Of a DNA stretch of 64,000 nt, positions 55,549-64,000 are shown piece after piece (position 1 is the first letter of the stretch; every line of letters starts with the position of its first letter). The notes under the pieces are model-generated. The model saw only the letters and a program-made list of their open reading frames with translations, was not told where the DNA came from and did no database searches. The position numbers were made by a program, and so were the translations under genes. Source of the DNA: Legionella moravica DSM 19234 (GTDB lineage: Bacteria > Pseudomonadota > Gammaproteobacteria > Legionellales > Legionellaceae); assembly GCF_000423305.1 (NCBI RefSeq), contig NZ_AUHS01000015.1:62001-126000 (forward strand). The letters run 5' to 3'.

Positions 55549-56508
55549 ATGACAGCAAGTACTTATGATATTGTTCTCCTGACTCAACGTGATTATGTCA
55601 ATCCCATTGAAATAACACCTTATATCGATCATGTGCTCACGGAAGATCGGCTACTCACTGAGGCGCTGGAACAAAGAGGCCTTCGGGTTACGCGAACTTT
55701 TTGGGATAATTCTGATTTCGATTGGAACAGCACGCAATTTGCCTTATTCAGGGCTACATGGGATTATTTTCATCGATTCGCCGAATTTCATCAGTGGTTG
55801 AACAGGATGTCCAGGAAGGTACAATTGATCAATCCTTATTCAGTTATTCGTTGGAATATGGACAAGCATTATCTTGGCATATTACATAATAGAGGAATCA
55901 ATATTCCCCCAACCCTTTTTTTAAAACAAGGAAATAACACCTCTTTAAACCATCTGCTCATGCAAACAGGCTGGACTAAAGCCATTTTAAAACCAGCAAT
56001 AGCTGGAGCAGCACGACATACTTATCTCTTTGATGCATCCAATGTCAATGAACATGAACTCATTTTTCAGCAGTTGATTGCTAAAGAAGCCCTGTTGCTG
56101 CAAGAATTTCAAAGTCAGATTGTTACACGTGGCGAGGTTTCTTTTATGGTTTTTGGGGGCAAATACAGCCATTCGGTTTTGAAACAGGTAAAAGAAGGGG
56201 ATTTCAGAGTTCAGGATGATTTTGGGGGGACTGTACATTCCTATACTGCTTCAGTGGAAGAAATAAACTTTGTTGAACGAGTCATTGCTCAATGTGATGA
56301 ATTACCCGTTTATGCTCGTGCTGATGTAATGTGGGATAATAACAATGAATTGTGTCTTTCTGAATTGGAGATGATTGAACCTGAACTTTGGTTTAGGCGG
56401 GATCCTGAATCATCTGCTTTAATGGCGGATGCTGTGTGTCATTACATGCGTCATTCGATTGCTGATCGTGGTGAAAAAAATAAGGTCACCAGTTCACTGG
56501 TGTATTGA
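55549..56508 (+). CDS. ATP-grasp ligase-like protein
   Basis: About 319 residues from ATG 55549 (MTASTYDIVLLTQRDY); the frame opens at 55510 and the ribosome site is weak. Resembles the RimK/glutathione-synthetase/DcsG branch. N-terminal FWDNSDFDWNSTQFALFRATWDYF, Lys in TKAILKPAIAGAARHTYLF, LLLQEFQSQIVTRGEVSFMVFGGKYSHSVLK, and Mg2+ ligands in ADVMWDNNNELCLSELEMIEPELW. Such enzymes join amino acids or cyclise via an acyl phosphate. Divergent from the DDAH-like gene, so a shared pathway is only a possibility. Confidence 0.7.
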   Translation: MTASTYDIVLLTQRDYVNPIEITPYIDHVLTEDRLLTEALEQRGLRVTRTFWDNSDFDWNSTQFALFRATWDYFHRFAEFHQWLNRMSRKVQLINPYSVIRWNMDKHYLGILHNRGINIPPTLFLKQGNNTSLNHLLMQTGWTKAILKPAIAGAARHTYLFDASNVNEHELIFQQLIAKEALLLQEFQSQIVTRGEVSFMVFGGKYSHSVLKQVKEGDFRVQDDFGGTVHSYTASVEEINFVERVIAQCDELPVYARADVMWDNNNELCLSELEMIEPELWFRRDPESSALMADAVCHYMRHSIADRGEKNKVTSSLVY

Positions 56509-56622
56509 CGGACTATTTAACAGATGTGATGCTCTTTAGGGAGTATTTATTATCATATATTGCTGCGAGAGAAGTAGGGTGCTAAAGGATTTAGCTCTGT
56601 AATAATCAATTAGGAAGATGTT

Positions 56623-58293
56623 ATGAACACAAGGATCATTTCTTTATTATTCATCAATTTGGTAACTGTAACGGCACAAGCCGCCTCAGAAAAAATTGTT
56701 TGGGGTGCTGATCGTCATATCTTAACTAAGTACCATGCGGCAGTGTCGGCCAAATCGGGTTTATTGAAGGCGACTGGTCCGGCAAAATCAATCAATTACC
56801 AGTTAAAACTAATAGAAAAAGAGTCAAACTCCAGTTTGGAACATGTTCGTTATCAAATCTATTATAAAAACATTCCTGTATGGGGTCATGAATTAATACA
56901 CCATAAAGCAATTAATGCAAAAGAGTATCTGACAGGAGTCGATGTCTCTGGAATTGAAGACGATATAAAAGAAACAAACGGCAATTATACGGCAGAGGAG
57001 ATTGAAACTAAGGTTTTGAGTACCAATACAGATAAAATAATGTATAAAAACAGTGAAAAAATTATTTATCTGGATTCAAAAAATAAATCTCATCTTGCCT
57101 ATCATGTCTCCTCATACACCAATAACGTGATTCATTCTGTTGCAGCACCTAATTATATTGTTGATGCGCATACTGGAGAAATCCTGAAGCAGTGGGATGA
57201 TTTAACTCATAAAAAAATTGGGCAGGGTCTTGGGGGAAATGTATTCATTTTGCCTTATAGATCGGGACTTTTTCAGCATGGAACTGTTCAAGAAGGAATT
57301 CCTTCTCTGGGAACATTTGATGTAACTGTGAAAGGAGGCAATTGCTATGTGGAAACACCAGAAATCAGAGTGATCAATGTAGCACAAACAGATATGGATA
57401 AAGCTTCTTTTCCTGTTTTGAGCCTGGTAGAAGTCTTTAAGAAGCCACCGACCTTTTACTATCCTTGCAGTCAAAAAACACATTATTTCAATAAAAATGA
57501 TGGCGATACTGCTCCTGCTAATTACAGTTTTTCTTCAGTGAATGACACCATGTATTTTGCTGGAGTGACTATGGATATGTATAAAAAATATTATGGGGTA
57601 GCAAAACCTCTTGGAGATGATTTGCCCTTACGCGCTTATACCCATTTAAAAAATTTTGATAATGCGTTCGCTGTACCCTCCGTTAAAGTGAAAGGCTTGT
57701 ATTTAATTCATCAACAAATTGTTATAGGGGATGGCGATACCTTGTTAACTGCGCCAGCTCAGGGAACATTGTCGCATGAACTCACCCATAATTTTACGCG
57801 TTTGTATTCCAATCTTATCTATTCAGGGCAGTCGGGTGGGATTAATGAAGCTTTCTCAGATATGGCTTCAATTGCCATGCTGGATTATTTACGTAAAGAT
57901 TATCCTTGGTATTGGGACGGGTTTGATTGGTCTATAGGACGGGAGGCAACAATTGGTGGATTGCCTTTAAGATATATGGATGACCCGGTCAAAGACGGAA
58001 TGTCCATTGATCATGCTCGTTCCTATAATGACAGCCTGGATGTTCATCAAACCAGCGGCGTATTTAACAAGGCATTTTATATATTATCGCAAAAAACAGA
58101 TTGGTCCATTAGAAAGGCATTTCAGGTCATGGTTGACGCAAATATGAATTATTGGACATCAGGAACTCATTTTGAAGCTGCCGCTTGTGGTGTAATCCAG
58201 GCTGCTATAGATAGAAAATACACCAAGCATGCTGTTGTTGAAGCATTTGCTGAGGTTGGTGTTGTTTGTCCTTTAAATAGCCTGACGGTTTGA
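56623..58293 (+). CDS. M4 zinc metalloprotease (thermolysin/ProA type)
   Basis: 556 residues with signal MNTRIISLLFINLVTVTAQA. Residues about 25-195 are an FTP/PepSY-like propeptide (YQIYYKNIPVWGHELIHH). Catalytic domain: HELTH (His385, Glu386, His389), GGINEAFSD (Glu409) and the late DVHQTSGVFNKAFY His. About 160 residues shorter domains C-terminal give the thermolysin-like helical half ending PLNSLTV. Similar in length to ProA (543), the L. pneumophila type-II-secreted elastase-like protease. Secreted by analogy. Confidence 0.9.
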   Translation: MNTRIISLLFINLVTVTAQAASEKIVWGADRHILTKYHAAVSAKSGLLKATGPAKSINYQLKLIEKESNSSLEHVRYQIYYKNIPVWGHELIHHKAINAKEYLTGVDVSGIEDDIKETNGNYTAEEIETKVLSTNTDKIMYKNSEKIIYLDSKNKSHLAYHVSSYTNNVIHSVAAPNYIVDAHTGEILKQWDDLTHKKIGQGLGGNVFILPYRSGLFQHGTVQEGIPSLGTFDVTVKGGNCYVETPEIRVINVAQTDMDKASFPVLSLVEVFKKPPTFYYPCSQKTHYFNKNDGDTAPANYSFSSVNDTMYFAGVTMDMYKKYYGVAKPLGDDLPLRAYTHLKNFDNAFAVPSVKVKGLYLIHQQIVIGDGDTLLTAPAQGTLSHELTHNFTRLYSNLIYSGQSGGINEAFSDMASIAMLDYLRKDYPWYWDGFDWSIGREATIGGLPLRYMDDPVKDGMSIDHARSYNDSLDVHQTSGVFNKAFYILSQKTDWSIRKAFQVMVDANMNYWTSGTHFEAAACGVIQAAIDRKYTKHAVVEAFAEVGVVCPLNSLTV

Positions 58294-58391
58294 GACACCA
58301 TCCAATAAATTTAGTTACCTGATATGTTTATTGGAATCAGACAGTGATAACATCCTTTGCGTTAACGCTATAAATAAGGATATACGTTCAC

Positions 58392-59807
58392 ATGAACAAG
58401 GGAATGAATTCATTTGTATTGGTTGTAGCCGTTATTGCGGGATTTGGTGGTTTTTTATTTGGTTTTGATTCAAGCGTCATCGCTGATGTAAAAGATCAGG
58501 TGGTGGAGCAGCTGAATCTTTCCGAGCTGCAATGGTCGGTGGTGGTAAGTATCAGTTTATTGGGGTGTGTTCTCGGCATTCCTTTAAGCGGTCTTTTCGC
58601 AGACAGGGTGAGCAGACGTTCTTTACTCAAAGTTGTGGCATTGGGATTCGTGGCAGGAACTGCCATTTGTGCTCTGACTCATTCTCTCTATCCCCTATTA
58701 TTAGGACGTTTTATTATTGGTGTCTGTATCGGTATTGCCTCCTATATCGCTCCTTTATTTATCTCGGAAATTGCCCCTCCTCATCGAAGAGGTACATTGG
58801 TTTTAATCAATGGCCTAACTATTACATTTGGCCAGGCCATTGCCTATTTAATCGGATATCTGTTTCATGACTACTCATCCGCTAGTTGGCGCTATTTATT
58901 TTGGATGGGCAGCATTCCCGCTCTGATATTGTTTATTGGAATGTTTTTTGTGCCTCATTCGCCACGATGGATTATGAAAAAACAGGGCAGGGATGAAACC
59001 TTAAAGGCATTAAGGCGCATCCGGCCCGCTGAGTACAACATTCAAAAAGAGTTGGAAGATATTAACAGTCATTTAGATAATCAGAAACCTCAATTCAATA
59101 TGCTTTTCAAGGCTCCAATTGCCGCTGTTTTAATGGTAGGTATCGGGCTTGGGTTGTTTCAACAATTTTCGGGTATTAATGCAGTGATGTATTATGGTCC
59201 GGTTATTTTTGAGTCTGCAGGTTTTTCTCCAGTAAAAAATGCCATTTTGGCAACCTTTTGTATGGGCGCAATCAATTTTTTGTTTACTCTGATTACCTTG
59301 TTGTGTATTGATAAATTAGGCAGGCGGGTGTTGCTTTTAAGCGGTACCTTGATTGCCGCTTTGAGCCTGTTTGCTGTGAGTCTGGTGTTTAATTATTCTC
59401 TACCGGGTCAAAAATACTGGATTCTCGGATTATTTACTTCTTACGTTATTGGTTATTGCATCAGTGTCGGATCATTATTTTGGGTTTTAATCTCTGAAAT
59501 TTATCCTCTTCAGGTTCGCGGCCTAGCGATGAGTATTGCAACAGTCATGCAATGGGGGGCGAATTTTGTCGTCTCTATTTCGTTTCTGGCGGTATATCAA
59601 TCCTTCGGTCAATCTCTTACTTTTTCCCTGTTTGGCTCCTTTTGTTTATTGGCATTTGCTTTCATTTATTACTTTGTACCCGAAACAACGGGGATTTCAC
59701 TGGAGAAGATAGAGCAACAATTGATGGCTGGAATACGCGTTAGAGACATTGGACAACCGGTGTCAGGTAAAAGAAAAACCAAACAATTTGAATTACTTAT
59801 GGATTAA
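58392..59807 (+). CDS. Sugar-porter MFS transporter, inositol uptake (IolT-like)
   Basis: 471 residues with 12 membrane segments. Sugar-porter signatures: GGFLFGFDSSVI (about 16-27), DRVSRRSLL, GRFIIGVCIGIASYIAPLFISEIAPPHRRGTL, FVPHSPRWIMKKQGR, QQFSGINAVMYYGP, DKLGRRVLL and FVPETTGISLEKIE. First gene of a plus-strand unit with iolG, iolCB and iolD only 2-18 bp apart, which is what marks it as the myo-inositol importer (proton symport is typical of the family). Confidence 0.85.
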   Translation: MNKGMNSFVLVVAVIAGFGGFLFGFDSSVIADVKDQVVEQLNLSELQWSVVVSISLLGCVLGIPLSGLFADRVSRRSLLKVVALGFVAGTAICALTHSLYPLLLGRFIIGVCIGIASYIAPLFISEIAPPHRRGTLVLINGLTITFGQAIAYLIGYLFHDYSSASWRYLFWMGSIPALILFIGMFFVPHSPRWIMKKQGRDETLKALRRIRPAEYNIQKELEDINSHLDNQKPQFNMLFKAPIAAVLMVGIGLGLFQQFSGINAVMYYGPVIFESAGFSPVKNAILATFCMGAINFLFTLITLLCIDKLGRRVLLLSGTLIAALSLFAVSLVFNYSLPGQKYWILGLFTSYVIGYCISVGSLFWVLISEIYPLQVRGLAMSIATVMQWGANFVVSISFLAVYQSFGQSLTFSLFGSFCLLAFAFIYYFVPETTGISLEKIEQQLMAGIRVRDIGQPVSGKRKTKQFELLMD

Positions 59808-59809
59808 TT

Positions 59810-60817
59810 ATGATGAATACTAAACTATGTCGTATTGGGATTATCGGGGCGGGCAGGATTGGCAAACTGCATGCAGAGCATATCAAGTATCATTTGCCAC
59901 AGTTTGATTTGCAGGTGATAGCCGATCCTTGTCTGGATAGACAATGGGCTCAAAGACTGGCTGTTTCCAATTTATCCAATCAGATCGAAGACGTTTTGTT
60001 TCATCCTGATTTGGATGCCGTTTTAATTGCTTCACCGTCTACCCTGCATTTGGAACACATCAAAGCGGCAAGTGAGTCCGGGAAAGCGATATTTTGTGAA
60101 AAGCCTATTGGTTTGGATGAGCATGAAATTATTGACGTGCTTGAGTTGGTTAAATCCAATAACACATTGTTGCAAATTGGTTTTAATCGACGTTTTGATC
60201 CCAGTTTTGCCAACCTGCAACAACGAGTGCATGCTGGAGAAATTGGCTCAACTCATATAGTCAAAATCACTTCTCGTGATCCCGCTTGTCCTCCTAAAGA
60301 ATATGTTGCTACCTCTGGCGGTATGTTTATGGATATGACCATTCATGATTTTGATATGGCACGTTTTTTAGCTCAATCCGAGGTCACTGAAGTGTATGCT
60401 ACGGGAGCTGTGCTGATTAATCCTGAATTTGCAGAGTATGATGATGTAGATACTGCAATAATTCAGTTACGTTTTGCAAACGGCACTTTGGCGGTTATTG
60501 ATAACAGCAGACAGGCTGTTTATGGCTATGACCAAAGAATTGAAGTCTTTGGTGAGAAAGGCATGTTATTGGCGGCGAATCAGCTGGAGAATTCAGTGCA
60601 TCATTATTCGAAGAGCTCTACAGGACATGCTAATCCTCAGTATTTTTTCCTGGAGCGTTATCATCAGGCATTTATTGCTCAGTTGGTTTCTTTTTATGAT
60701 GCCTGGATAAACAATAAACCCAGCCCTGTGTCAGGAGAGGATGGCTTACAGACATTGCGTATTGCCAAAGCGGCAAAACAATCTTTGGAAACTCGTTTAC
60801 CAGTATGTTTAGATTAA
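59810..60817 (+). CDS. iolG: myo-Inositol 2-dehydrogenase IolG
   Basis: 335 residues. NAD(P) Rossmann motif GIIGAGRIGKLHAEHI (about 9-24), EKPIGLDEHEI with the catalytic Lys, IGFNRRFDPSFANL, and substrate helix GGMFMDMTIHDFDMARFL with catalytic Asp and His. It oxidises inositol to 2-keto-inositol. Two adjacent ATG codons; the first is 2 bp after the transporter stop. Confidence 0.9.
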   Translation: MMNTKLCRIGIIGAGRIGKLHAEHIKYHLPQFDLQVIADPCLDRQWAQRLAVSNLSNQIEDVLFHPDLDAVLIASPSTLHLEHIKAASESGKAIFCEKPIGLDEHEIIDVLELVKSNNTLLQIGFNRRFDPSFANLQQRVHAGEIGSTHIVKITSRDPACPPKEYVATSGGMFMDMTIHDFDMARFLAQSEVTEVYATGAVLINPEFAEYDDVDTAIIQLRFANGTLAVIDNSRQAVYGYDQRIEVFGEKGMLLAANQLENSVHHYSKSSTGHANPQYFFLERYHQAFIAQLVSFYDAWINNKPSPVSGEDGLQTLRIAKAAKQSLETRLPVCLD

Positions 60818-60826
60818 GGAAAAAAG

Positions 60827-62710
60827 ATGTACCCTCAATTTTATTATGATTCAAAACGTCCTGTCGATTTGATCTGTATGGGACGTGTTGCAGTGGATCT
60901 GTATGCAGAGCAAATAGGCAGTGCACTAAAAGATGCCCATTCTTTTAGAAAATATTTAGGCGGTTGCGCGGGTAATATAGCCGTTGGAACTTCACGGCTT
61001 GGTTTAAAAACCATGATGTTTTCCTGTGTTGGTCAAGATGAAATGGGTGCCTTTTTAAAGCAGGAATTAAGCAAGGAAGGAGTGAATACTGATTTGCTGT
61101 ATGAAACAGCTCAGCATCTAACTGGACTGGTATTGTTGGGAGTTAAACCACCTCATGATTTTCCCCTGATATTCTACCGTAATCAGTGTGCTGATATGCA
61201 GTTAATGCCGGAGCAAATTTCCAAATCTGCTTTGGAGCAATCCAAAGCATTGTTAATTACTGGAACAGGTTTATCTACGGCCTCAATGCGAGAAACAACA
61301 GAGACGGTGATTCAGCTGGCCAGAACTGCTGAAACTTTAGTGATACTTGACCTGGATTATCGGCCTGTTCTTTGGGGATTAACTGCCTTGGGGAATGGTG
61401 AGACTCGTTATTGTCAAAGCCAGGAAGTAAGCAAAGCTTATCAGGAGGTACTTCCTTATTGCGATTTAATTGTTGGTACTGAAGAAGAAATTTGTATTGC
61501 AGGAGGGTACGATGATCTCTCCACTTCCTTAAATTACATCAGATCAGTCTCCACGGCACCTGTGGTAATTAAACTTGGTGAGCAGGGGGCATCAGTAGAT
61601 TTTGGTGGTGGTATCCCGGTTTTAAAATCTCGACCTTTTCCAGTAGAGGTGCTTAATGTTCTGGGTGCCGGTGATGGGTTCATGTCGGGTTTATTGTCCG
61701 GCTTATTGCAAGGGAAATCCTGGGAAGAGGCAACGGCGTCAGGTAATGCTTGTGGGGCACTGGTTGTAACTCGGCATGGCTGTGCTCCTGCCATACCGTT
61801 CAAGGACGAGTTAGATTATTTCATCAAGGAGTACGATAGAGATCCCAATGTCTGGAACAGCAGCTATTTGATGCAACTGCATGACCAGCACCGGCAACTG
61901 GAATCGTCTTCTTGCCTGATCAAAAATCCTCAGGGTTTTATCAATGGCCTGAATCGTATCGTTAATATTAACCAAGCACATCATAATACGGGTATGCATT
62001 TTAGCTCTCTCAAACTCACTAGGGGTCAACAGTATTCGTTTGATGTTCATTATGAGTTTGCCGCTTTATTGCTCACGGGAAAAGTACAATTTCAGTTTGA
62101 TAATCAAATCATCCAGGCAGAGCGCTTTGATTATTTTTCTCAAGCTCCAGTGGTTTTGCATTGTGCATCTGGTCAAATTGCTTCAGTTGTAGCACAAAGT
62201 GATTGTGAAATTTTACTCATTGAAACACTAAACGATCGTTATTTTGCACCAGTACTTTTTGATGAATCCAATCTATTGGAACTGGATGACAGAGGAAAAA
62301 ACATTCTGGATGATACTTCTTATCGTATTGTCAGAACGGTATTTGATAAACGAAACAGACCTGAATCAAATCTTGTTGTTGGAGAAATTATAACGTTTCA
62401 GGGGCGGTGGTCGAGTTATCCCTCTCATTATCATGATCAACCAGAAATATACCATTACCGTTTTTCTGAGCCGCAAGGCTATGCTTTTGGCGAACATGGT
62501 AAAGAAGTGTTGCGGATCGAACACAATGATACCTATCAAATAGCTGATGGCCAGGAGCATGCTCATTGTGCAGCCCCGGGTTATGCGTTGTATACCCTAT
62601 GGTTTATCCGTCATCTAAAAGATAATCCTTATGGCATGCCTACTTTTCGCAAGGAGCATGAGTGGACCAGGACAGAAAAAGCCAATCGAAGAGTGTGGAA
62701 TAATAAATAA
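60827..62710 (+). CDS. iolC: Fusion of 5-dehydro-2-deoxygluconokinase and deoxyglucuronate isomerase
   Basis: 627 residues. The N-terminal 330 or so are a PfkB sugar kinase like IolC: LICMGRVAVDLYAEQIGSAL, GGCAGNIAVGTSRLGL, and the anion hole/catalytic NVLGAGDGFMSGLLSGLLQG (Asp about 283). Residues about 345-627 are a cupin-type IolB: EIITFQGRWSSYPSHYHDQPEIYHYRF with metal His/Glu and HEW near the end. The two act in the inositol pathway (isomerisation then phosphorylation), so the fusion links steps 4 and 5. IolCB fusion is also known in L. pneumophila from memory. Confidence 0.88.
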   Translation: MYPQFYYDSKRPVDLICMGRVAVDLYAEQIGSALKDAHSFRKYLGGCAGNIAVGTSRLGLKTMMFSCVGQDEMGAFLKQELSKEGVNTDLLYETAQHLTGLVLLGVKPPHDFPLIFYRNQCADMQLMPEQISKSALEQSKALLITGTGLSTASMRETTETVIQLARTAETLVILDLDYRPVLWGLTALGNGETRYCQSQEVSKAYQEVLPYCDLIVGTEEEICIAGGYDDLSTSLNYIRSVSTAPVVIKLGEQGASVDFGGGIPVLKSRPFPVEVLNVLGAGDGFMSGLLSGLLQGKSWEEATASGNACGALVVTRHGCAPAIPFKDELDYFIKEYDRDPNVWNSSYLMQLHDQHRQLESSSCLIKNPQGFINGLNRIVNINQAHHNTGMHFSSLKLTRGQQYSFDVHYEFAALLLTGKVQFQFDNQIIQAERFDYFSQAPVVLHCASGQIASVVAQSDCEILLIETLNDRYFAPVLFDESNLLELDDRGKNILDDTSYRIVRTVFDKRNRPESNLVVGEIITFQGRWSSYPSHYHDQPEIYHYRFSEPQGYAFGEHGKEVLRIEHNDTYQIADGQEHAHCAAPGYALYTLWFIRHLKDNPYGMPTFRKEHEWTRTEKANRRVWNNK

Positions 62711-62728
62711 GATTCAGGAGTGCATGTA

Positions 62729-64000
62729 ATGAAAGTCAGATTGACTATGGCTCAAGCTTTACTAAGGTTTTTAGCCAATCAATATGTGGTTATTGATGGT
62801 TCTGAGTATCGGTTTGTTAATGGAATAATGGGTATTTTTGGACATGGCAATGTGACCGGTCTGGGCGAAGCTCTGGAATATGCCGATTGTGGAATCACTT
62901 ACTATCAAGGTCATAATGAACAGGGTATGGCACACGCTGCAACAGCTTTTGCCAAACAGAAAAATCGGTTGGGTATTATTGCCTGTACTTCGTCAATTGG
63001 TCCTGGTGCTACCAATATGATTACGGCAGCAGCCACAGCGACCACCAACCGTATTCCCTTGTTACTGTTGCCTGGTGATGTGTTCAGTTGCAGACAGCCC
63101 GATCCTGTTTTGCAGCAATTGGAAGTTCCTCATGATTACACCATTTCGGTGAATGATTGCTTTAAACCGGTGAGTAAATATTGGGACAGAATTACACGAC
63201 CAGAACAGTTACTTACTGCGTGTATGAATGCGATGAGGGTATTAACCGATCCAATAGAAACCGGAGCTGTAACTTTATGCTTGCCTCAGGACGTACAGGC
63301 TGAATCCTATGAGTATGATCGTTCATTCTTTGACAAGCGGCTTTGGCACATCGAAAGAGAGCCCTTAAGTGATCGGGCACTTGCTGAGGCAATGCACGTT
63401 CTTGTGGCATCTAAAAGACCGCTTATTATCTCAGGTGGAGGAGTACATTACTCTTTGGCTACAGAGGTACTCTCTCAGTTTGCCTTGCGTCATGCGATTC
63501 CTGTAGCTGAAACGCAGGCGGGTAAAAGCAGTTTATCGAGCGACCATCCCATGAACGTTGGAGGGATAGGCGTGACTGGCTCGGAAGTCGCTAATATATT
63601 GGCCGCACAGGCTGATGTCATTTTAGTCATCGGATCTCGCTTGCAGGATTTTACTACAGCGTCAAAATGGGGGTTTAAAAACGGTAAGACTCAGTTGATT
63701 CATTTAAATGTATCTCGTCTTGATGCGATGAAAATGAACGCCTTGATGCTGAAAGGGGATGCCAAAACCGGATTGCAACAGTTAGACACCTGTCTTGGGG
63801 ACTATCAAAGCCCTGCAGACTATCAACGATTAATTCAGCAGTATAAATCAGAATGGGAACAGGAAGTGCACCGTGTGTGTACACCTCCTGATTCAGGCAG
63901 TAAAGGCTTGCATCAAACCGCTGTATTGGCTGAATTGAATCGTTTTGCATCGAAAGATGATGTGGTTATTTGTGCTGCTGGCAGTTTACCGGGTGATTTG
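62729..64000 (+). CDS. iolD: 3D-trihydroxycyclohexane-1,2-dione hydrolase IolD, 5' part
   Basis: 424 codons to the window edge, continuing beyond; full IolD is about 620-640. ThDP-dependent enzyme that opens the trione ring of inositol catabolism. N-terminal GHGNVTGLGEALEYADCGITYYQGHNEQGMAHAA carries the ThDP-activating Glu, followed by GIIACTSSIGPGATNMITAAATATTNRIPLLLLPGDV and the central domain with ISGGGVHYS. CAGGAG lies 11 bp before the ATG, 18 bp after iolC. Confidence 0.92.
   Translation, partial: MKVRLTMAQALLRFLANQYVVIDGSEYRFVNGIMGIFGHGNVTGLGEALEYADCGITYYQGHNEQGMAHAATAFAKQKNRLGIIACTSSIGPGATNMITAAATATTNRIPLLLLPGDVFSCRQPDPVLQQLEVPHDYTISVNDCFKPVSKYWDRITRPEQLLTACMNAMRVLTDPIETGAVTLCLPQDVQAESYEYDRSFFDKRLWHIEREPLSDRALAEAMHVLVASKRPLIISGGGVHYSLATEVLSQFALRHAIPVAETQAGKSSLSSDHPMNVGGIGVTGSEVANILAAQADVILVIGSRLQDFTTASKWGFKNGKTQLIHLNVSRLDAMKMNALMLKGDAKTGLQQLDTCLGDYQSPADYQRLIQQYKSEWEQEVHRVCTPPDSGSKGLHQTAVLAELNRFASKDDVVICAAGSLPGDL

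Overview
The window reads as a Legionella chromosome, either L. pneumophila itself or a close relative. Four things point there: genes that look like Dot/Icm effectors (LegC3/PpeA-like, PpeB-like and LegL3-like proteins), an aconitase very like the L. pneumophila major iron protein, the fused inositol gene iolCB, and low-GC coding with palindromic repeats in the gaps between genes. Effector names and any lpg/lpp numbers come from memory of family members and genome order. No database search was possible.

Layout. 0-1.3 kb: start of astA and an M20 peptidase, both minus strand. 1.4-1.7 kb: an IS-derived miniature element. 1.7-5.4 kb: two effector-like genes, a coiled-coil protein with a membrane hairpin and a protein carrying a CX5R phosphatase-like motif. 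5.5-7.0 kb: a divergent uracil-DNA-glycosylase-like gene and ubiG. 7.0-9.3 kb: palindromic repeats, a minimal ProQ/FinO gene, a candidate RsmY/RsmZ-type small RNA and an L,D-transpeptidase. 9.7-17.6 kb: putA, an amino-acid antiporter, a transposase remnant and acnA. 18-24 kb: a small membrane protein, fliK behind a sigma-54-like promoter, two unknown or effector-like genes, an SDR enzyme, and a cassette of a Cys-rich secreted peptide plus a His-rich protein.

24-33.2 kb is a tightly packed purine operon, purL-purM-purQ(S)-purC-purF-purD-purN, whose genes overlap or nearly abut. It makes AICAR-pathway intermediates, and purE lies beyond a 1.3-kb repeat island on the other strand. 35.8-38 kb holds two secreted enzymes, a glutamine-deamidase-like protein and an M64-like metallopeptidase. 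38-46.4 kb is the divergent pair of bacterial alpha-2-macroglobulin and pbpC. 46.5-53 kb is accessory: a possible thiol-protease-like effector, an unknown protein, an acyltransferase, an LRR protein, an Mpo1-like protein and a DUF2157-like membrane protein.

53.2-56.5 kb carries a dimethylarginine-dimethylaminohydrolase-like enzyme coupled to an amino-acid antiporter, next to a divergent ATP-grasp gene. 56.6-58.3 kb is an M4 metalloprotease. 58.4 kb to the end is a myo-inositol operon (transporter, iolG, iolCB fusion, iolD cut by the window edge).

The strongest unexplained signals are: (1) palindromic repeats around a GATCCCGCGG core that are themselves interrupted by other miniature elements at the tip of the palindrome; (2) the Cys-Xaa-Gly repeat peptide with its HGHFH-motif partner; (3) the GGA-rich small RNA with an upstream LetA-like box.
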